A stretch of DNA of 64,000 nucleotides from Cyanophora paradoxa (Eukaryota; Glaucocystophyceae; Cyanophorales; Cyanophoraceae). How positions within the stretch are numbered: the first letter of the stretch is position 1; each line of letters opens with the position of its first letter. Location of the stretch: positions 1 through 64,000 of the forward strand of contig QPMI01000057.1 in the NCBI GenBank assembly GCA_004431415.1, read 5' to 3'. The position numbers and the translations under genes were made by a program. Positions 1 through 10,600 of the stretch are shown in pieces. The notes beneath the pieces are model-generated. The model ran no database searches and was not told where the DNA came from. It saw only the letters and a program-made list of their open reading frames with translations.

Positions 1-7
1 GGGGAAA

Positions 8-1087
8 ATGGCCAAGGACCCCAAGAAGCCGAAGAAGCCGAAGGCGGCCAAGCCCCAGCCCGCCCAGCCCGCAGGCGCAGCGCCCGCGGCCCCGGCCACC
101 GCGGCTCGGGCTCGGCACCGCCCCGCCGCCGGCGCCAGCTGCGCGATGGGTATGACGGAGGACGGCATGCAGCTCACGCCCGAGCAGGTCAACGCCTTCC
201 TCGACAACTCGAAGACGGCGGCATCGAGCGCATGGCCTGCCTGCCCGAACTTAAATGGTTCGACGTGAACACCGTGAAGTCCGACGCCACCGTCGTCTGT
301 GTCGGCAAGCGGCGCACGGGCAAGTCCTTCTTCCTTCGCGATCTCATGTTCAACCTCTCGGCACCTTCCCGGGGGTATCGTAATCAGCCAGACCGATCGC
401 CTGAACGGGTACTGGAAGCAGTACATACCCCAGCGCTTCATCTGGCCCAAGTACAACCCGGGCGTGCTCTTCCATTTATTCAGGAGACAGCAGGCGATCA
501 TGCAGCACAACAAGTCCGAAGACGTGCTGGCCGAAAGGAAGATCCCGTCGACCCGCGATTTTTCGTGCTGCTCGACGACGTGATTCCGACGCGCGGCTGC
601 GTACAGGCCCTCAACAGCTGTCGTGCGGCGCACTACAAAATCATGCCCTATCACGACCAGTATCCAAGGGCATCAATCGTCCTGCGCTCCAATACTGATC
701 TGCTTCATTTCAAGTCGCAGGCGATGCAGCGCGAGGCCTCGCAAGGAGTGGGCGCATCATATCCAGCCGCCTTCTATCCTGCTCGATAAATACACGCAGG
801 ATAACCTGCCTATCATCGATTCTTCAACAACTCTACGAACCCTCGACTCCTTACGTCTACAAGGCGAGAGCGCCCCCGTTCCAATCGGATCCAAGGAGTA
901 CTGGAGGCGAAACCGTAACGGGAAAATCTCGTGGTCGGACGACGGCCGGTGGACAAGACGCTCCTCGCTGATAAAATTCAGAAGACCGCGGCCTCGCCTG
1001 ATTTTTTTGAGGCTACGTGCAACCATGTCGCCCAGCGCACATCGCCTCGTCTTCCGCGTCGAGTCCATCGCCTACGACTGCCTCTGA
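8..1087 (+). pseudogene. A32-type DNA-packaging ATPase, frameshifted
   Basis: In nucleocytoviruses this P-loop ATPase pumps the genome into the capsid. Seen here: a Lys/Pro/Ala-rich start, then the Walker A motif GKRRTGKS (304-327) followed by FFLRDLMFNL. In another frame comes NGYWKQYIPQRFIW (about 405-450), a block typical of A32 proteins. Back in the first frame is the Walker B stretch FFVLLDDVI (559-585). A conserved C-terminal block around GSKEYW lies near 885-905 in a third frame, and a further coding-like stretch lies at 955-1060. At least four frame changes occur in about 900 bases, so no intact protein is made from this sequence as given. The start at 8 has the AAAATG context shared by other genes of the element. 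The order of motifs makes the family call firm; the exact 3' end is uncertain. Confidence 0.85.
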
Positions 1088-1089
1088 GG

Positions 1090-1655
1090 CCAGCCTGACC
1101 CCTCCTCGCCTTTAACGCGGCGATCAGCAGCGCCCTGAGAGATCTGCGACCGCTGGGAATTAACTGGAGCGCTCACGTCGGCGCGGACGAGGCCGGCCGA
1201 TCCCTGGAGCGAGATTCAGCCGGAAGAATGAACAGACGAAGGGAACAGTATTTACGTGCGACCCGGACGATTTGCGCCTCAGAGCCAGCTCGGAGGAAGA
1301 GAGGAAGAGACGAGACTCCGACGCTAGGCGGCCCCTAAAATTCCGAGCCCAGGAATGTCAAGTGTCTAGGCTCTCCCAGCTATGGCAGTACGCCCTCGCC
1401 TGATCCGCTCCCTCATCGACGCCCCTCTCCTCGCACGAAGGCGAAATAGGCGGCCACCGCGAGCTCGCCGCGCAAGTCCGTCAACGCTCTCCTCGCCTGC
1501 TCTCGAAATACTGCTCACCCTCAAGTTTTCGACGACGACCCACCGCGAATTGTTCATCCTCGATTACACACGGGCAGACGAACATGCTATCAAGCTACCA
1601 CGCGAGCTCGAATCAACAGCGCTCGACGAAGGCCGCCGCGATCACTAAGAGTAGC
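1090..1655. other. Stretch with no identifiable gene
   Basis: About 560 bases between the ATPase and the VLTF3-like remnant. Short open stretches exist on both strands, and one plus-frame piece near 1215-1300 is rich in Arg, Gln and Glu. None reaches a convincing length or shows a motif. Given the heavy frameshifting around it, this may be a further gene decayed beyond recognition. Confidence 0.5.
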
Positions 1656-1659
1656 TAAG

Positions 1660-2432
1660 AGTAGGAAGAAATGCAGTCTGTACCGCAGATCTGTTCCAAA
1701 TCGAATCAACTCGAGAGTTTTGCTGCTCTTGAGCAAGGAAAGTAGGGAGGTGCTGGGCAAATCTAGCAGCACGAAATCTGCCTGAAAACGTAGTTGTAGT
1801 TGAGCAATTCTTCCTACCCTGCGACTTGAAAATGCTGAAGGACTCCACCAGGCGAACATCTCCTGCACCCGGTCCATATCCTCCGCGCTCATCGGAGCGG
1901 GCGCTCGCCGTGATGCGCACTTGATCTCGCCCAGCGCTCGATGTACTTCTGCTGCTTCAGAGCCCGGAGAACTTGGCGGATATTGTCTTTGCTCCACTCC
2001 TTCCTGCCATGCGCCTCCAATAGCTGCCAGCACGTCTCGGTACAGGAGAACTCCAGCAGTGCTGCTTAAGTCGCTCAGATACGTGGTACTTGCGCAGTAG
2101 TGCTGTGGATTTCGCTGACAGCCAGGGTTGATGTCCGATAATAAAGATCCAGACCAGACGCAGCCTTGGCAAACCAGATCCCATCCAGGTGAACACCAAC
2201 GAGGCGTAGAGCCGCAATTTCCGCAGGGACAGCGCTCGCCTTGGGGCTTGGTGCGACGGTTGCGCTTGCGGGGCGCTCTCCGGCTCCAAGGTAGGAACTG
2301 TGATGGCGCGGCGGCGGCGGGTACGGTGCCGGAGTGTCGAAGTCTGGGTCCCCCTCGTCGTGAAGGATGCGCCGTAGCGCTGGATCTGCTCAAAGTTTCG
2401 GAGGAGAGATCGATTTCGCCAGAGTCTGCCAT
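1660..2432 (-). pseudogene. VLTF3-like late transcription factor, frameshifted
   Basis: VLTF3 (poxvirus A2-like) proteins activate late genes in nucleocytoviruses. Read on the minus strand in three frames, the region gives the family's landmarks in order. First is a zinc ribbon with CPCGNC and LVCQGC (about 2165-2240). Then comes RKYHVSERLKQ (about 2060-2095), a helical part with RQVLRALKQQKYIE (about 1935-1980), and MSAEDMDRVQEMFAW (about 1850-1895). The signature region with SQGRKN and NYNYVFRQ lies around 1780-1820, and the final block contains LLKSS. Each block is open only in its own frame, so this is a remnant or an error-laden copy. The N-terminal 60 residues are low-complexity and the start is uncertain. 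Identification rests on remembered family features, not on a search. Confidence 0.72.
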
Positions 2433-2434
2433 TC

Positions 2435-2690
2435 TCCGAGTCTCGTATGCAGCTGAGCTACGCCTTGCAGAAGTAGCAAACTGGCTTCACGCAATCGAGT
2501 GGGTCCCAGCCGCAGGTGAGCCCGCAGATGTGACAGAAGGCGTTGCTCAGGTGATTCATGTGAGGCTCAGGTGATCGCTCAGGTGAGGCGCAGGCGTACC
2601 CCGGGGCCCACGTGGAAGCTCACCCTAGCCTCGGAAAATTTTCTAGGCCTTGTCTGACATGCTCAACCTCATCGCGAGGGCGTAGCAGCA
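2435..2690. other. Short intergenic stretch
   Basis: Contains three near-identical short runs of the form CAGGTGA followed by G/T-rich bases (about 2512-2590). No open frame or motif supports a gene. Confidence 0.4.
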
Positions 2691-3476
2691 AACAGGCAAG
2701 CCCGCGCCCCGAACCGCACCTCCGCATGGACGCCTCCGCCGCTCCCGGGTAGAGACTCACATCGTGGTGGCAACATCAACGACAGGTGCTGGCACCACAA
2801 GACGTGGTTCCAGAAGGTGCTGACGCGGCGCCACCAAGACCTTCACGACGCCGTCCGGGTAGTCGAGCAGAGCCGCAGCGCGAGTCGAATTTTATGATCA
2901 CCATCCAGACCAACTACAAGCCCGGAGCAGGGGAGAAGGCTCCAAGGTTCAAGACGCCTTTCACAGGGGCTGGAGGCCCTTTTCTACGACGACAGCAGCT
3001 GCAAAGTGCATAAAGATGGGGTATACGCGGACAAGGCGAACCCCAAGGTCTCGATTTTAAATCGGACATGTACGACACGCACGTGGAGAGGGCAACGCGA
3101 ACATCGGCATCGAGTACGGCCGCGGTCGGGCGGCTCACCGCACATCCTGCTCACGCTGGTGCACTACTCGCGCGTGCAATCGACGGCAAGCGGGCGTCGG
3201 ATTTCCTCATCGATTTCATGCGGACGGAGGGCAGGCGGCCTGCCGAATTTTACAAGGACGACTGGTTCGGAGAGGAGTACCAGAAGACGCGGTGCGCCCG
3301 ATACGGAGAAAGACGCCCTCGGCATGCAGTGGACGGGCAAGGAGACGGGCTACAGGAAGCGAGAAACCGCCAGGCAGATGCACGTAGACGTAAAATTGCT
3401 ACCGCAGAGCAACCTTAAGGATCTGCTGCAGCTGTACATTACGAAGACGGTAGAGGCCTCCGAGACGGTGCTGTAA
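2690..3476 (+). pseudogene. Unknown viral gene, frameshifted
   Basis: I do not recognise the family. Coding character moves between frames. A basic helical stretch containing HHKTWFQKVLTRRHQ lies at about 2785-2840, then MITIQTNYKPGAGEKAPRFK from about 2894. Next is VHKDGVYADKANPK near 3008-3050, and a long acidic/basic stretch including SDFLIDFMRTEGRR at about 3198-3240. The last frame ends with DLLQLYITKTVEASETVL before a TAA at 3474-3476. Together these suggest a protein of roughly 250 residues broken by at least three frame changes. Its place between the VLTF3 and Cys-pair genes suggests a viral core or replication role, but nothing seen fixes a function. Confidence 0.5.
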
Positions 3477-3660
3477 AGCTCGTGTAATTTTTTCTTGTAG
3501 CCAATAAATATGCTCCGAAGCGCCGAGGCGTAAGAAGAAGCCGGAGAGCGAGTCGAGGGTCGGCGTACAGGAAGAGAGAAGCCAGAATCGGAATCAGAGG
3601 AAGAGTAGAAGAGGAAGAGCCGAGGATGAGCCGAAGCCAAAGGGGAAGCGGGGGAAGAAG

Positions 3661-4492
3661 ATGAAGGAAAAGAAATACAACGAGCTCGATATGCCCATAG
3701 TCGAAATTCCAAAGCGGGCCGTGCTGGTCGAGGGCGAAAACGGGCAGATCATCGAAATGCAGAAGGGCATCCCGGATGTAGTTAAAATTCTCGAGGATCC
3801 GATCACGCGCGTGCAGGTACCGGAAACCACTGCGCTCGACGCCTACTACAAAGATGCCACGTTCTGGAGCATCCACAGCAAGCAGTTCTACGACGCGCTG
3901 CCCGAGGAGCGCCTGCGGGCCATCCCGCGCGCCTTCCAGAGCGCCCAAAATCGCGCCCGTCTGCTACCGCTGCCTGCGCCTCATGTACGAAATCCCGAGC
4001 ATACCCCGCAAAAAGGGCACCGCGGAGGCCGTCGCGGAGGCGACCGAAGAAGGAGGCGCGTACGCCGATTACGCGAAAAAGGTCGACAAGGCAAACGAGT
4101 GGCGAAGGCGCAAAGGCCAAAAAACAAGTACCCCCGATCAAAGACAAGAAGCCCGCGCAGCTGCCCCGGTGTACCCGAAGAACTCGTGGCTCTGCATGCA
4201 GTGCTACCGATTCCTGGACGATCGCGGCCTCCTCGCGATTTGGGCCTGCAGCGGCGCAAGAGGGCGACACCACGCCGTGTCGGCGCAGGCGCAGAATCAG
4301 ATGGCGCAGACGGTGCTGGGCGGCCGAGACGAAGGCCTCGAAATCCGCCAAGGATATGGCCGCCGCCTTCGGCAGTCGACCATCGCGCCGGGTTCGGGCC
4401 AGGAGAAAATTAGGAAGCAGGATATCGCCGCGCCCGACATGAGCAGGATCGACGAGATCCTAAGGAAATCGACGGAGGTGAGGAGAACATAG
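3661..4492 (+). CDS. Unknown viral protein with two CxxC pairs (zinc-binding?)
   Basis: The first frame (3661-3950) begins MKEKKYNELDMPIVEIPKRA and is acidic and intact. After a frame change near 3940-3955 a second frame continues to the stop at 4490-4492. The second frame carries CYRC (3962-3973), an Ala/Lys-rich spacer and CMQC (4193-4204). Two CxxC pairs about 75 residues apart suggest a zinc-binding fold. The corrected product would be about 275 residues. The start is preceded by a purine-rich, Lys/Arg-coding run (3530-3660) that could belong to the same gene upstream. The gene sits directly before the HUH endonuclease on the same strand with almost no gap, so a replication or transcription role is an inference. 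Family not recognised. Confidence 0.55.
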
Positions 4493-4499
4493 AAAAGAC

Positions 4500-5453
4500 G
4501 AAAACGGGGCTGCAGCCGCGAGGGCCAACGGGCTGGAGGCGCTCGAAAAGGTCATCACCGAAATCAACGAGACGGGCCGCTCGGTTTTCATCCTCAACAA
4601 AAAGAACGCCGACGGCAGCACGCGCTACGATATTCGACAGGCGCGCCAGTCGCGGTACTGGGTGCTCTTCAACACACACAAGAGGCTGGGCGCCGCGAGA
4701 GAATTCGAGGTGGAGGCCTTCCGCGGCAGCCTGGCCCAGGTGCTCTCGGACGCCGAATTCTACAAGTTCATTCGATTTAATTTAAAGGAAGAGGACGGCA
4801 AGTACAAGGACGATACCTTTGCAAACGCCATCATCGGAATTCGCGTGCAGGGGGCGTGGAAGTGGGCCGACCGACGGCTGCTTGCACGCCCACGTGCTCG
4901 TCACGATCGACCACATATCGAACCTGCAGGTGCTCTGGGCAAAGTACGATTGGGTCGTGGTACTCAAGGAAAAGGAGCCGGGTACGACAACCGTCTACGA
5001 GAGGCTGGGCGAAATTCTGGCCGGCAAATTCGCGGAGGCCGGAAGGAGGCTGGTGGAGCAGCTGCAGCAAGAGGCGGGCAGACGCGGAGAGAATCCTGCA
5101 GAACGCGGAGCTCATCGACGACCTGAACCGGGGGAGAATCGGCATGGGAAAAGACCCGCCCACCATCCTCGCCGAGCTGATTCCGGAGGAAAATTACGGC
5201 GGGCGGCTGCAGGAGTACCTCACGAAGACGCTGCCCGAGACGCAGCGGCGCGACCTGCTGAAGCAGTGGTCGCACGCGCGCAACCAGAATAACACCGACA
5301 ACAACACGGACGGCTACCTCTTCTCCATCTTCCAGACGGAGTCCGCCCCCTCGGACGATCCGCGCTTCGCGCCGCAGGCCGCCGAGATCGGAGGGCTGGG
5401 CCGCGGCGCGGAAAGGGCAAGGGGCGCGGAAGGGGCAGGGGCCGCGGTTAATT
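4500..5453 (+). pseudogene. HUH-superfamily replication endonuclease, frameshifted
   Basis: HUH endonucleases nick one strand at an origin and start rolling-circle or rolling-hairpin replication through a tyrosine. Seen: SRYWVLFNTHKRLG (about 4648-4690), a first Rep-like strand, then a conserved region ending VQGAW. After a frame change comes DGCLHAHVLVTIDH, with the metal-binding HAH at 4885-4893. A candidate catalytic Tyr lies in VYERLGEILAG (codon 4996-4998). A second frame change near 5080 leads to a polar C-terminus that ends at 5451-5453 after a Gly/Arg/Ala-rich tail. The corrected length is about 315 residues. No helicase domain is visible. In the proposed Mriyaviricetes an HUH protein replaces the viral DNA polymerase, which fits this element. 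The second Tyr or Lys of the active site cannot be assigned with certainty. Confidence 0.7.
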
Positions 5454-5472
5454 AATCTGACGCGCCCGCAAG

Positions 5473-5745
5473 ATGTTCCAGGGGAATGCACCCACTCGGA
5501 CGTCATCACCGTCGTATGCGGCGCGCTCTTCCTGATTTCCGAGCTGCTGGGCGGCACGGAGCGAGTGCGCCCAACACCGTGCTGGGCGCCCTGAAGGCGG
5601 CGGCCCTTAGGGTCGTGCGCCGCGGGCAGCCCGAGCCCGAGCCCCCGCCCGAGCAGAGGCGCGAGAGCGTCCAGAACATAGGCCCGCACCACGTGGACAT
5701 TCAGATGACGCAGACCGGTACGCGTTTTTTTCTAGAGAACATGGG
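5473..5745 (+). pseudogene. Small membrane protein, frameshifted
   Basis: In one frame lies a hydrophobic segment THSDVITVVCGALFLISELL (about 5488-5547), long enough for one membrane span. A frame change near 5570 joins it to NTVLGALKAAALRVVRRG and a Pro/Glu-rich cytosolic-looking tail, then to DIQMTQTGTRFFLENMGNG. An ATG at 5473 has the right position but the wrong frame for the membrane segment. The tail runs almost to the next start at 5748. A small virion membrane or membrane-remodelling protein is possible; no family is recognised. Confidence 0.45.
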
Positions 5746-5747
5746 AA

Positions 5748-6104
5748 ATGGAGACTCCCGCGACACCAGCCCCCAGCGCCGAGGATCAATCGTCCACCAA
5801 CACCAGCACCAGCAGCAGCACCACGGCCTACCCTTGGCTTCTTAGGACTTACGCGCGAAAGAAGCAGCAGCAGCCGAAGGCACCGGCGGAAATGGCGGCT
5901 GACCTGGATCGGTGCACCCGCCGCGCCATCGCGAGCTACGCCAAGCGGGTCGAGCAGTACCACCCCCAGATGGCAGAGGACGCCAGGGCGTACGCGAAAA
6001 ACCCCGCCGCGAGCCCGCCCGTGATGGCCGCCGTCATCGACCGGCTGCAGTGGGCGCTGCACGAGGAGGGAGAGCGCGTCAGGAATTTCTTCATGCCCAA
6101 GTAA
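5748..6104 (+). CDS. Small helical viral protein, intact
   Basis: An uninterrupted 118-residue frame. The first 45 residues are Ser/Thr/Pro-rich and disordered-looking. The rest is predicted helical and positively charged, with MAADLDRCTRRAIASYAKRV and ending RLQWALHEEGERVRNFFMPK. The start has the GGGAAATG context. It lies within a run of same-strand genes with gaps of 3 to 30 bases. Function unknown; a small core or DNA-associated protein would fit the size and charge. Confidence 0.65.
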   Translation: METPATPAPSAEDQSSTNTSTSSSTTAYPWLLRTYARKKQQQPKAPAEMAADLDRCTRRAIASYAKRVEQYHPQMAEDARAYAKNPAASPPVMAAVIDRLQWALHEEGERVRNFFMPK

Positions 6105-6132
6105 ATTTCTGAAAGGGGCCTTAAACCCGAGA

Positions 6133-6297
6133 ATGATGTCCCTGCCGAGCCTCGACAACATCCTCAGCGATTCGCGCTACCTGGGCAGCCTCCTGACCCT
6201 CGGCGCCGTTGCGTACATGTCGCCCGCGCGCTACTACCTGCTGCGGATCCTCCTCGCACAATTCGCGGGCTACTACTTCGTGGGCCCACCCTCCTGA
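6133..6297 (+). CDS. 54-residue hydrophobic protein, intact
   Basis: A short frame starting MMSLPSLDNILSDSRYLG and continuing into LLTLGAVAYMSPARYYLLRI, then ending in a second hydrophobic stretch with FAGYYFVGPPS. It could span a membrane once or twice. Two ATG codons occur in tandem (6133 and 6136), preceded by TTAAACCCGAGA. The length is an exact multiple of three and the gene fits tightly between its neighbours. This supports a real gene of the kind of small virion membrane proteins found in many large DNA viruses. Confidence 0.6.
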   Translation: MMSLPSLDNILSDSRYLGSLLTLGAVAYMSPARYYLLRILLAQFAGYYFVGPPS

Positions 6298-6349
6298 ACA
6301 TGGGACCGAAGCGGGCTTAATTTCTCAGCCCCTCCTAAGGCCCTAAATA

Positions 6350-6798
6350 ATGTCCTGCGTTAACCTCTACGTCCAGTCGAACGGAGAGACGCAGGATTCC
6401 GAGGGCTTCTGGCGCCTCAGGCTGAACCAGATCCCTCCGACATCGACACGCTGCAGATCAAGGGAGTCTACCTGGAGCTGGACACGACCGCGATTCCGGA
6501 CCCCACCGCCGCGAAAACCGTAAACGTGCTGCTGATGGACGTGCCCGATTTGAACGTCACGACCATCTCGAACGTGAACGCGTGCATCAACAAGGTCGTG
6601 ATTCCGACGTGGGGCCACGACGGCCTGGAAAACACCATCCTTTACTGGTTCGAGGTGCCCATGGCCGTGCGCCCGAATTACGTCGCGTACGACAAATTCC
6701 AGGAGCTGCGCGTGCGCTTCACCGACATCACGGGCGCCACCAAGAAGAACAACGCCTTCATCGTCAAGAACTTCGGCCTCTGGGCCTACGCTAAGTAG
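6350..6798 (+). pseudogene. Beta-rich structural-type protein, one frameshift
   Basis: Starts MSCVNLYVQSNGETQDSEGF after TAAATA. One frame change near 6430 lies at a short C-run. The second frame runs to the stop at 6796-6798 and includes VYLELDTTAIPDPTAAKTVN, then TILYWFEVPMAVRPNY, and ends IVKNFGLWAYAK. Alternating hydrophobic residues, few charges and a length of about 149 suggest a small beta-sandwich such as a single jelly-roll. It would fit a minor capsid or vertex protein, but this is inference from composition and context only. Confidence 0.5.
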
Positions 6799-6827
6799 GC
6801 CGACTAGATTTTCGCAGGCCCCCTTAA

Positions 6828-7303
6828 ATGCGCCTGATCATATTCCCGCGAAAGGGCTCGGGCGTCAAGACGCGTACCTTTACGGGCGTGCCTGGCTACC
6901 CCTCGCCCCTTACTTACAGAGTCGATCTTGTAACCGCCTCTGGTCCAATTAAATACGGGCTGCTGCACAGCCTCAGTCACATCCGTCTCGGTGAGAGCGC
7001 ATGGCAGGACTTGGCCTTAATCGTAGAATTCGAGTACAGGGGGGTAGACACGCTAATGGGCGATCACTTTTACAGGGTACGGGTAGCAAGGGAGGGGTAC
7101 TCGCTGCCGAACGGCACGGGTGGGAATACTGGGAGCCAAAGATTCGCGACGCCTCCGAGGCCTACCGCTGGCTGCGTGACGAGCAGATCACTATCAGGCC
7201 CGATTACCCCTACGCCGACGTTTTCTGGCAGGTGCCCGTGGGCCGCTGGACAACGGGCGAGGTGAGCGGCAAGCTGAAGTGGACGTGGGACGCGGAGCAT
7301 TAG
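6828..7303 (+). pseudogene. Beta-rich viral protein, one frameshift
   Basis: Starts MRLIIFPRKGSGVKTRTFTG directly after CTTAAATG. The frame is open to about 7110, where coding character passes to a second frame with YWEPKIRDASEAYRWLRDEQ and the end KLKWTWDAEH (stop 7301-7303). The corrected length is about 157. It follows the previous gene after 29 bases on the same strand and resembles it in beta-rich composition. Probably part of the particle. No family recognised. Confidence 0.5.
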
Positions 7304-7328
7304 TTAATTTTTCTCTCTCGCGGATAAA

Positions 7329-7678
7329 ATGTCGATGCTCGACGACCCCTGGCGCATGGCCATCCCGAATCCGGACGAGGTGCTGAACGGTGCCTTCGCG
7401 ATAGACGGGAGCCTGAGCGTGAGGGGAATTTACGCGGATGAGATAAGGCTGCGCAAGGGCGCGACCTACAGCGATTTCCTGACGTCCGTCGGTACCTTGG
7501 ACGATTACGGTGACCTCACCGCAATTATCAAGGGGCTCTGGGCGTGACGACCGAGACGGGCGTGGACTGGAACATTATCAAGAGGGCGGCCGACGTGAAA
7601 ATCGCAAACTCGGTCACCGCAAAGGATGCCACCCTGAACCTCGTGAAACTGACTCTAAAGGGGCAGAGGGAGACGTGA
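7329..7678 (+). pseudogene. Small viral protein, one frameshift
   Basis: Begins MSMLDDPWRMAIPNPDEVLN with upstream GATAAAATG. It is open to a stop at 7545-7547, but coding character continues in another frame (TETGVDWNIIKRAADVKIAN) to a stop near 7678. A frame change near 7530 therefore joins the two. The product would be about 116 residues with a repeated short beta pattern (AFAIDGSLSVRGIYADEIRL). It may end here or read into the following long protein, since the next frame opens without a clear ATG. Confidence 0.45.
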
Positions 7679-10600
7679 GGCCCGGGTACAACGCACTCGA
7701 GCGCATCGCGGGCCCCCTGCGCCACATCTACTGGAGCCGCCAGGCGCTGCCGAGCATGGAGCCCGAGCAGTACAGGCGCGACAGGGAGGAGTTTTTCGCG
7801 TGGTTCGACCACTTCAAGGTCAACATCCGCGCCCTGAGCGCCGACAGGACGGGCGAGACGCCGGAGACGACGGGCGGGGGCCGCATCCCAACGGCGCCCG
7901 ACGTGCTCCCGATCGCTCGGACTGGGCGAAGACGCAGAACTGGGCGCTGAAGGACCACTTCCACGACGAGAGGTACGCCCTCGTCAAGCACCCGCACGTG
8001 AAGGCCGACATCACGGACTGGGCGCACCGCCACCTGTACGACGACATCATCGGCGGGCCCAAGGTGCCGGGTGCGATTCCGGGTGGGGGTACGGGTGGTG
8101 GAAGCACGGGAGGTGGGGGTACAGGCACCGGGGTGGGGGTACAGGCACCGGGGTGGGGTACAGGCACGGGGGGCGGAGGGGGCTCCAGCGGCACGCCAGT
8201 GGGCGGGGGCGGGGGCAGCAGCGGCTCGGGTGGCGGCGGCTCAGGCGGGGAGGGCATGGATAAGGTAGCAGGCCTCGCCACTTCAACGGCCATCTTCGGG
8301 GGCGCCCTCATCGTAGGCGGCATCAAATACTACAAGGATCGGAAGGGGTTCGTGAGGCAAATCGACGAGCTGAACGCGAGACCCCCCATTAAATTCGATA
8401 CCGAGGACGCGCAGCGCGAGTACTACAAACTCGAGAACGAAAAGAAGCAATGGAGCGAGCTGAAAGACAAGGAAATGACAGAGGTCGCGGAGAAGAAGGC
8501 GGAAGCGAACAAGCTGATGACAGACGCGCAAAGGCAGGAAGAGAGCGCCCTCACCGCGCTAAGGTCGGCAGAGCGCCAGGTCGCGGAAGAGCGCACGAAA
8601 ATGATACTCGACGCCGAGGAGGAGCTGAAGAGGATAAACGAGCAAAGGGAAGCCGCCAAGGCGAAAAAGCTGCAGGAAATTGAAGCGCTGACCGCAGGCA
8701 CCGAGCTGCTTGAGGCGCAGAGGAAAGAGATCGAGGATAGGAAGAAGAAATTGGAAAAGGAGGCAGAGACGAGAAGGCAGCTGCTGGAGAGGAAGAGGAA
8801 ACGAGGAGAAAGGCAGGAGAGCTGCAAACGGGGCGGTGCAGGAGGCGAACAGGCTCCGGGAGGAAATCAAAAATTTAAAGGAGGCCGCCGAGCGCGCGGA
8901 CGAGCAGTCGAAAAAATTCAAGGCCAACGCGGACGAGCTGGCACAGAGGCTGCTCAAGTACGCGGCCACGGCAGAGGCTCGCTCGCCCATGGGGACGGCC
9001 GAGACGCAGACGACGCCGAGGCCCGATCCGAGGCCGGCCGCCGAGAGGCTGCCCTTCGCGCGGCTGGGTAGGAGCGACCAGGTGGAAGAGCTCATTGGCC
9101 TCACGCTCGAGGATCAGAGGGCCCTCTTCGACGCGTTAGAGCAGCGGCGCAGGGCGGACGAGGAGGCAGCTGCCAAGACAGAAGAGGAACGACTGAAGGC
9201 AATGCAAACTGCATCAGACGAGGAATTTGCACGGCTGGAGGAGCCGAAGGTAGCGGAGCGTAAGCGACGACTGGAGACGTTCAGGGGGCGCAGATGGATT
9301 TTTACCGCTCGGAGCTCAAAAACTGAAAGAAGGAAATGCATCGGGGGACAGGGTCCGCGCCATGGAAGAGAACATGCGCGACTTTAGCTACGTTATGGAT
9401 CAGCTGACGGGAAGGGGTCAGAAAGACGCCGAAGAACTGAGGAGAAAGATGGCCGATGAGAAGTGGAAAAACTTTGAGCGTCAGGCTGTTCAGAGGCCCA
9501 TCAGCGATGCCATCTGGATAGCATACGGCGACGTGGAGGAGATGCACCGCGAACTGCGGACGGAAGTGAGCCTATGGCGGGGAGCCCTCGAATGGTCACT
9601 GTACCGGATGCAAAAGGGAAAGTTTGTGGCAGAGCTGCGAGCCAATCCGAAAACGGTGAGCGCGGGCGCACAGAGCGCGTACCTCTCCATGGTCGATTAC
9701 GTGGGCAAGCTGAGCAAATTTTGGGAAATGCGAAGAGCCATCATTCCAGCGGAGGGGCTCGCGCAGTACGATGCCATGGTGCGCGATCTGGAGGCCTTCA
9801 AACGTGAGCACCCACCCGCCAAATACAAGATTCACATAGATACGACGGCATTCATGGCGATCTAAGGAAGAGAGGAGACGAGGCCAAGAGTCAGATCGAG
9901 GAGCGCTACAGAAAGGCCCAAGCGGACAAGGAGTACGCAAACAGGGTGATTGAAGAGCGGAAGCAGCAGGCGAAGGAGAACGCGGCGAGACGCAACGCCG
10001 AGATAGAAGAGCAGAGGCGGAAGATCGCAGAGCGCAAGGCGGCAGAGGAAGAGGCAAGAAAGACCAAGGTAGAGACAGAGTACCAAGCATTGAAACGGGA
10101 GGCCAATCAAATATTAAAACGAAGGGGAAGGGCGTACGCCGATGAGGGCGCGGGCGTCGGCTTGGCCAGCCCAGACGACATCACACTCGCGGAGAGGGAC
10201 GACGTTTCCGTGGAGGAGATGCGCCGGGCACCGCCCGCCTGCCCTCCGAGGGCGTGTTTCAGACGCTCGACAGGCGCGTGATGGGCGACTCGGACGTTAT
10301 TTTGCGCAACGCCCTCATGCCCTACGGCGACTGGAACCGCGCCACCGCCGACGCCCTCGCCGATTTCGACCTCGAGCGATTCACCACCAAAGAGCAGCGC
10401 GACGCGTACCTGGGGCGCCCGAGGGCAAGGCGGCCCGGGGTGGCCAAGGAGGCCCTCAGCGCCGAGACGCTCTTCTCGGCGGCGGGTACGGCGAACAACG
10501 ACGGCATGTCTTTCGGGGCAGCCGATTTATTTCAGGGGGCGGGCATCGACTTGGTGGGCGCCGGGCTCGGGGTACGGGCTCGCGGGCCATGCGGCGGGCG

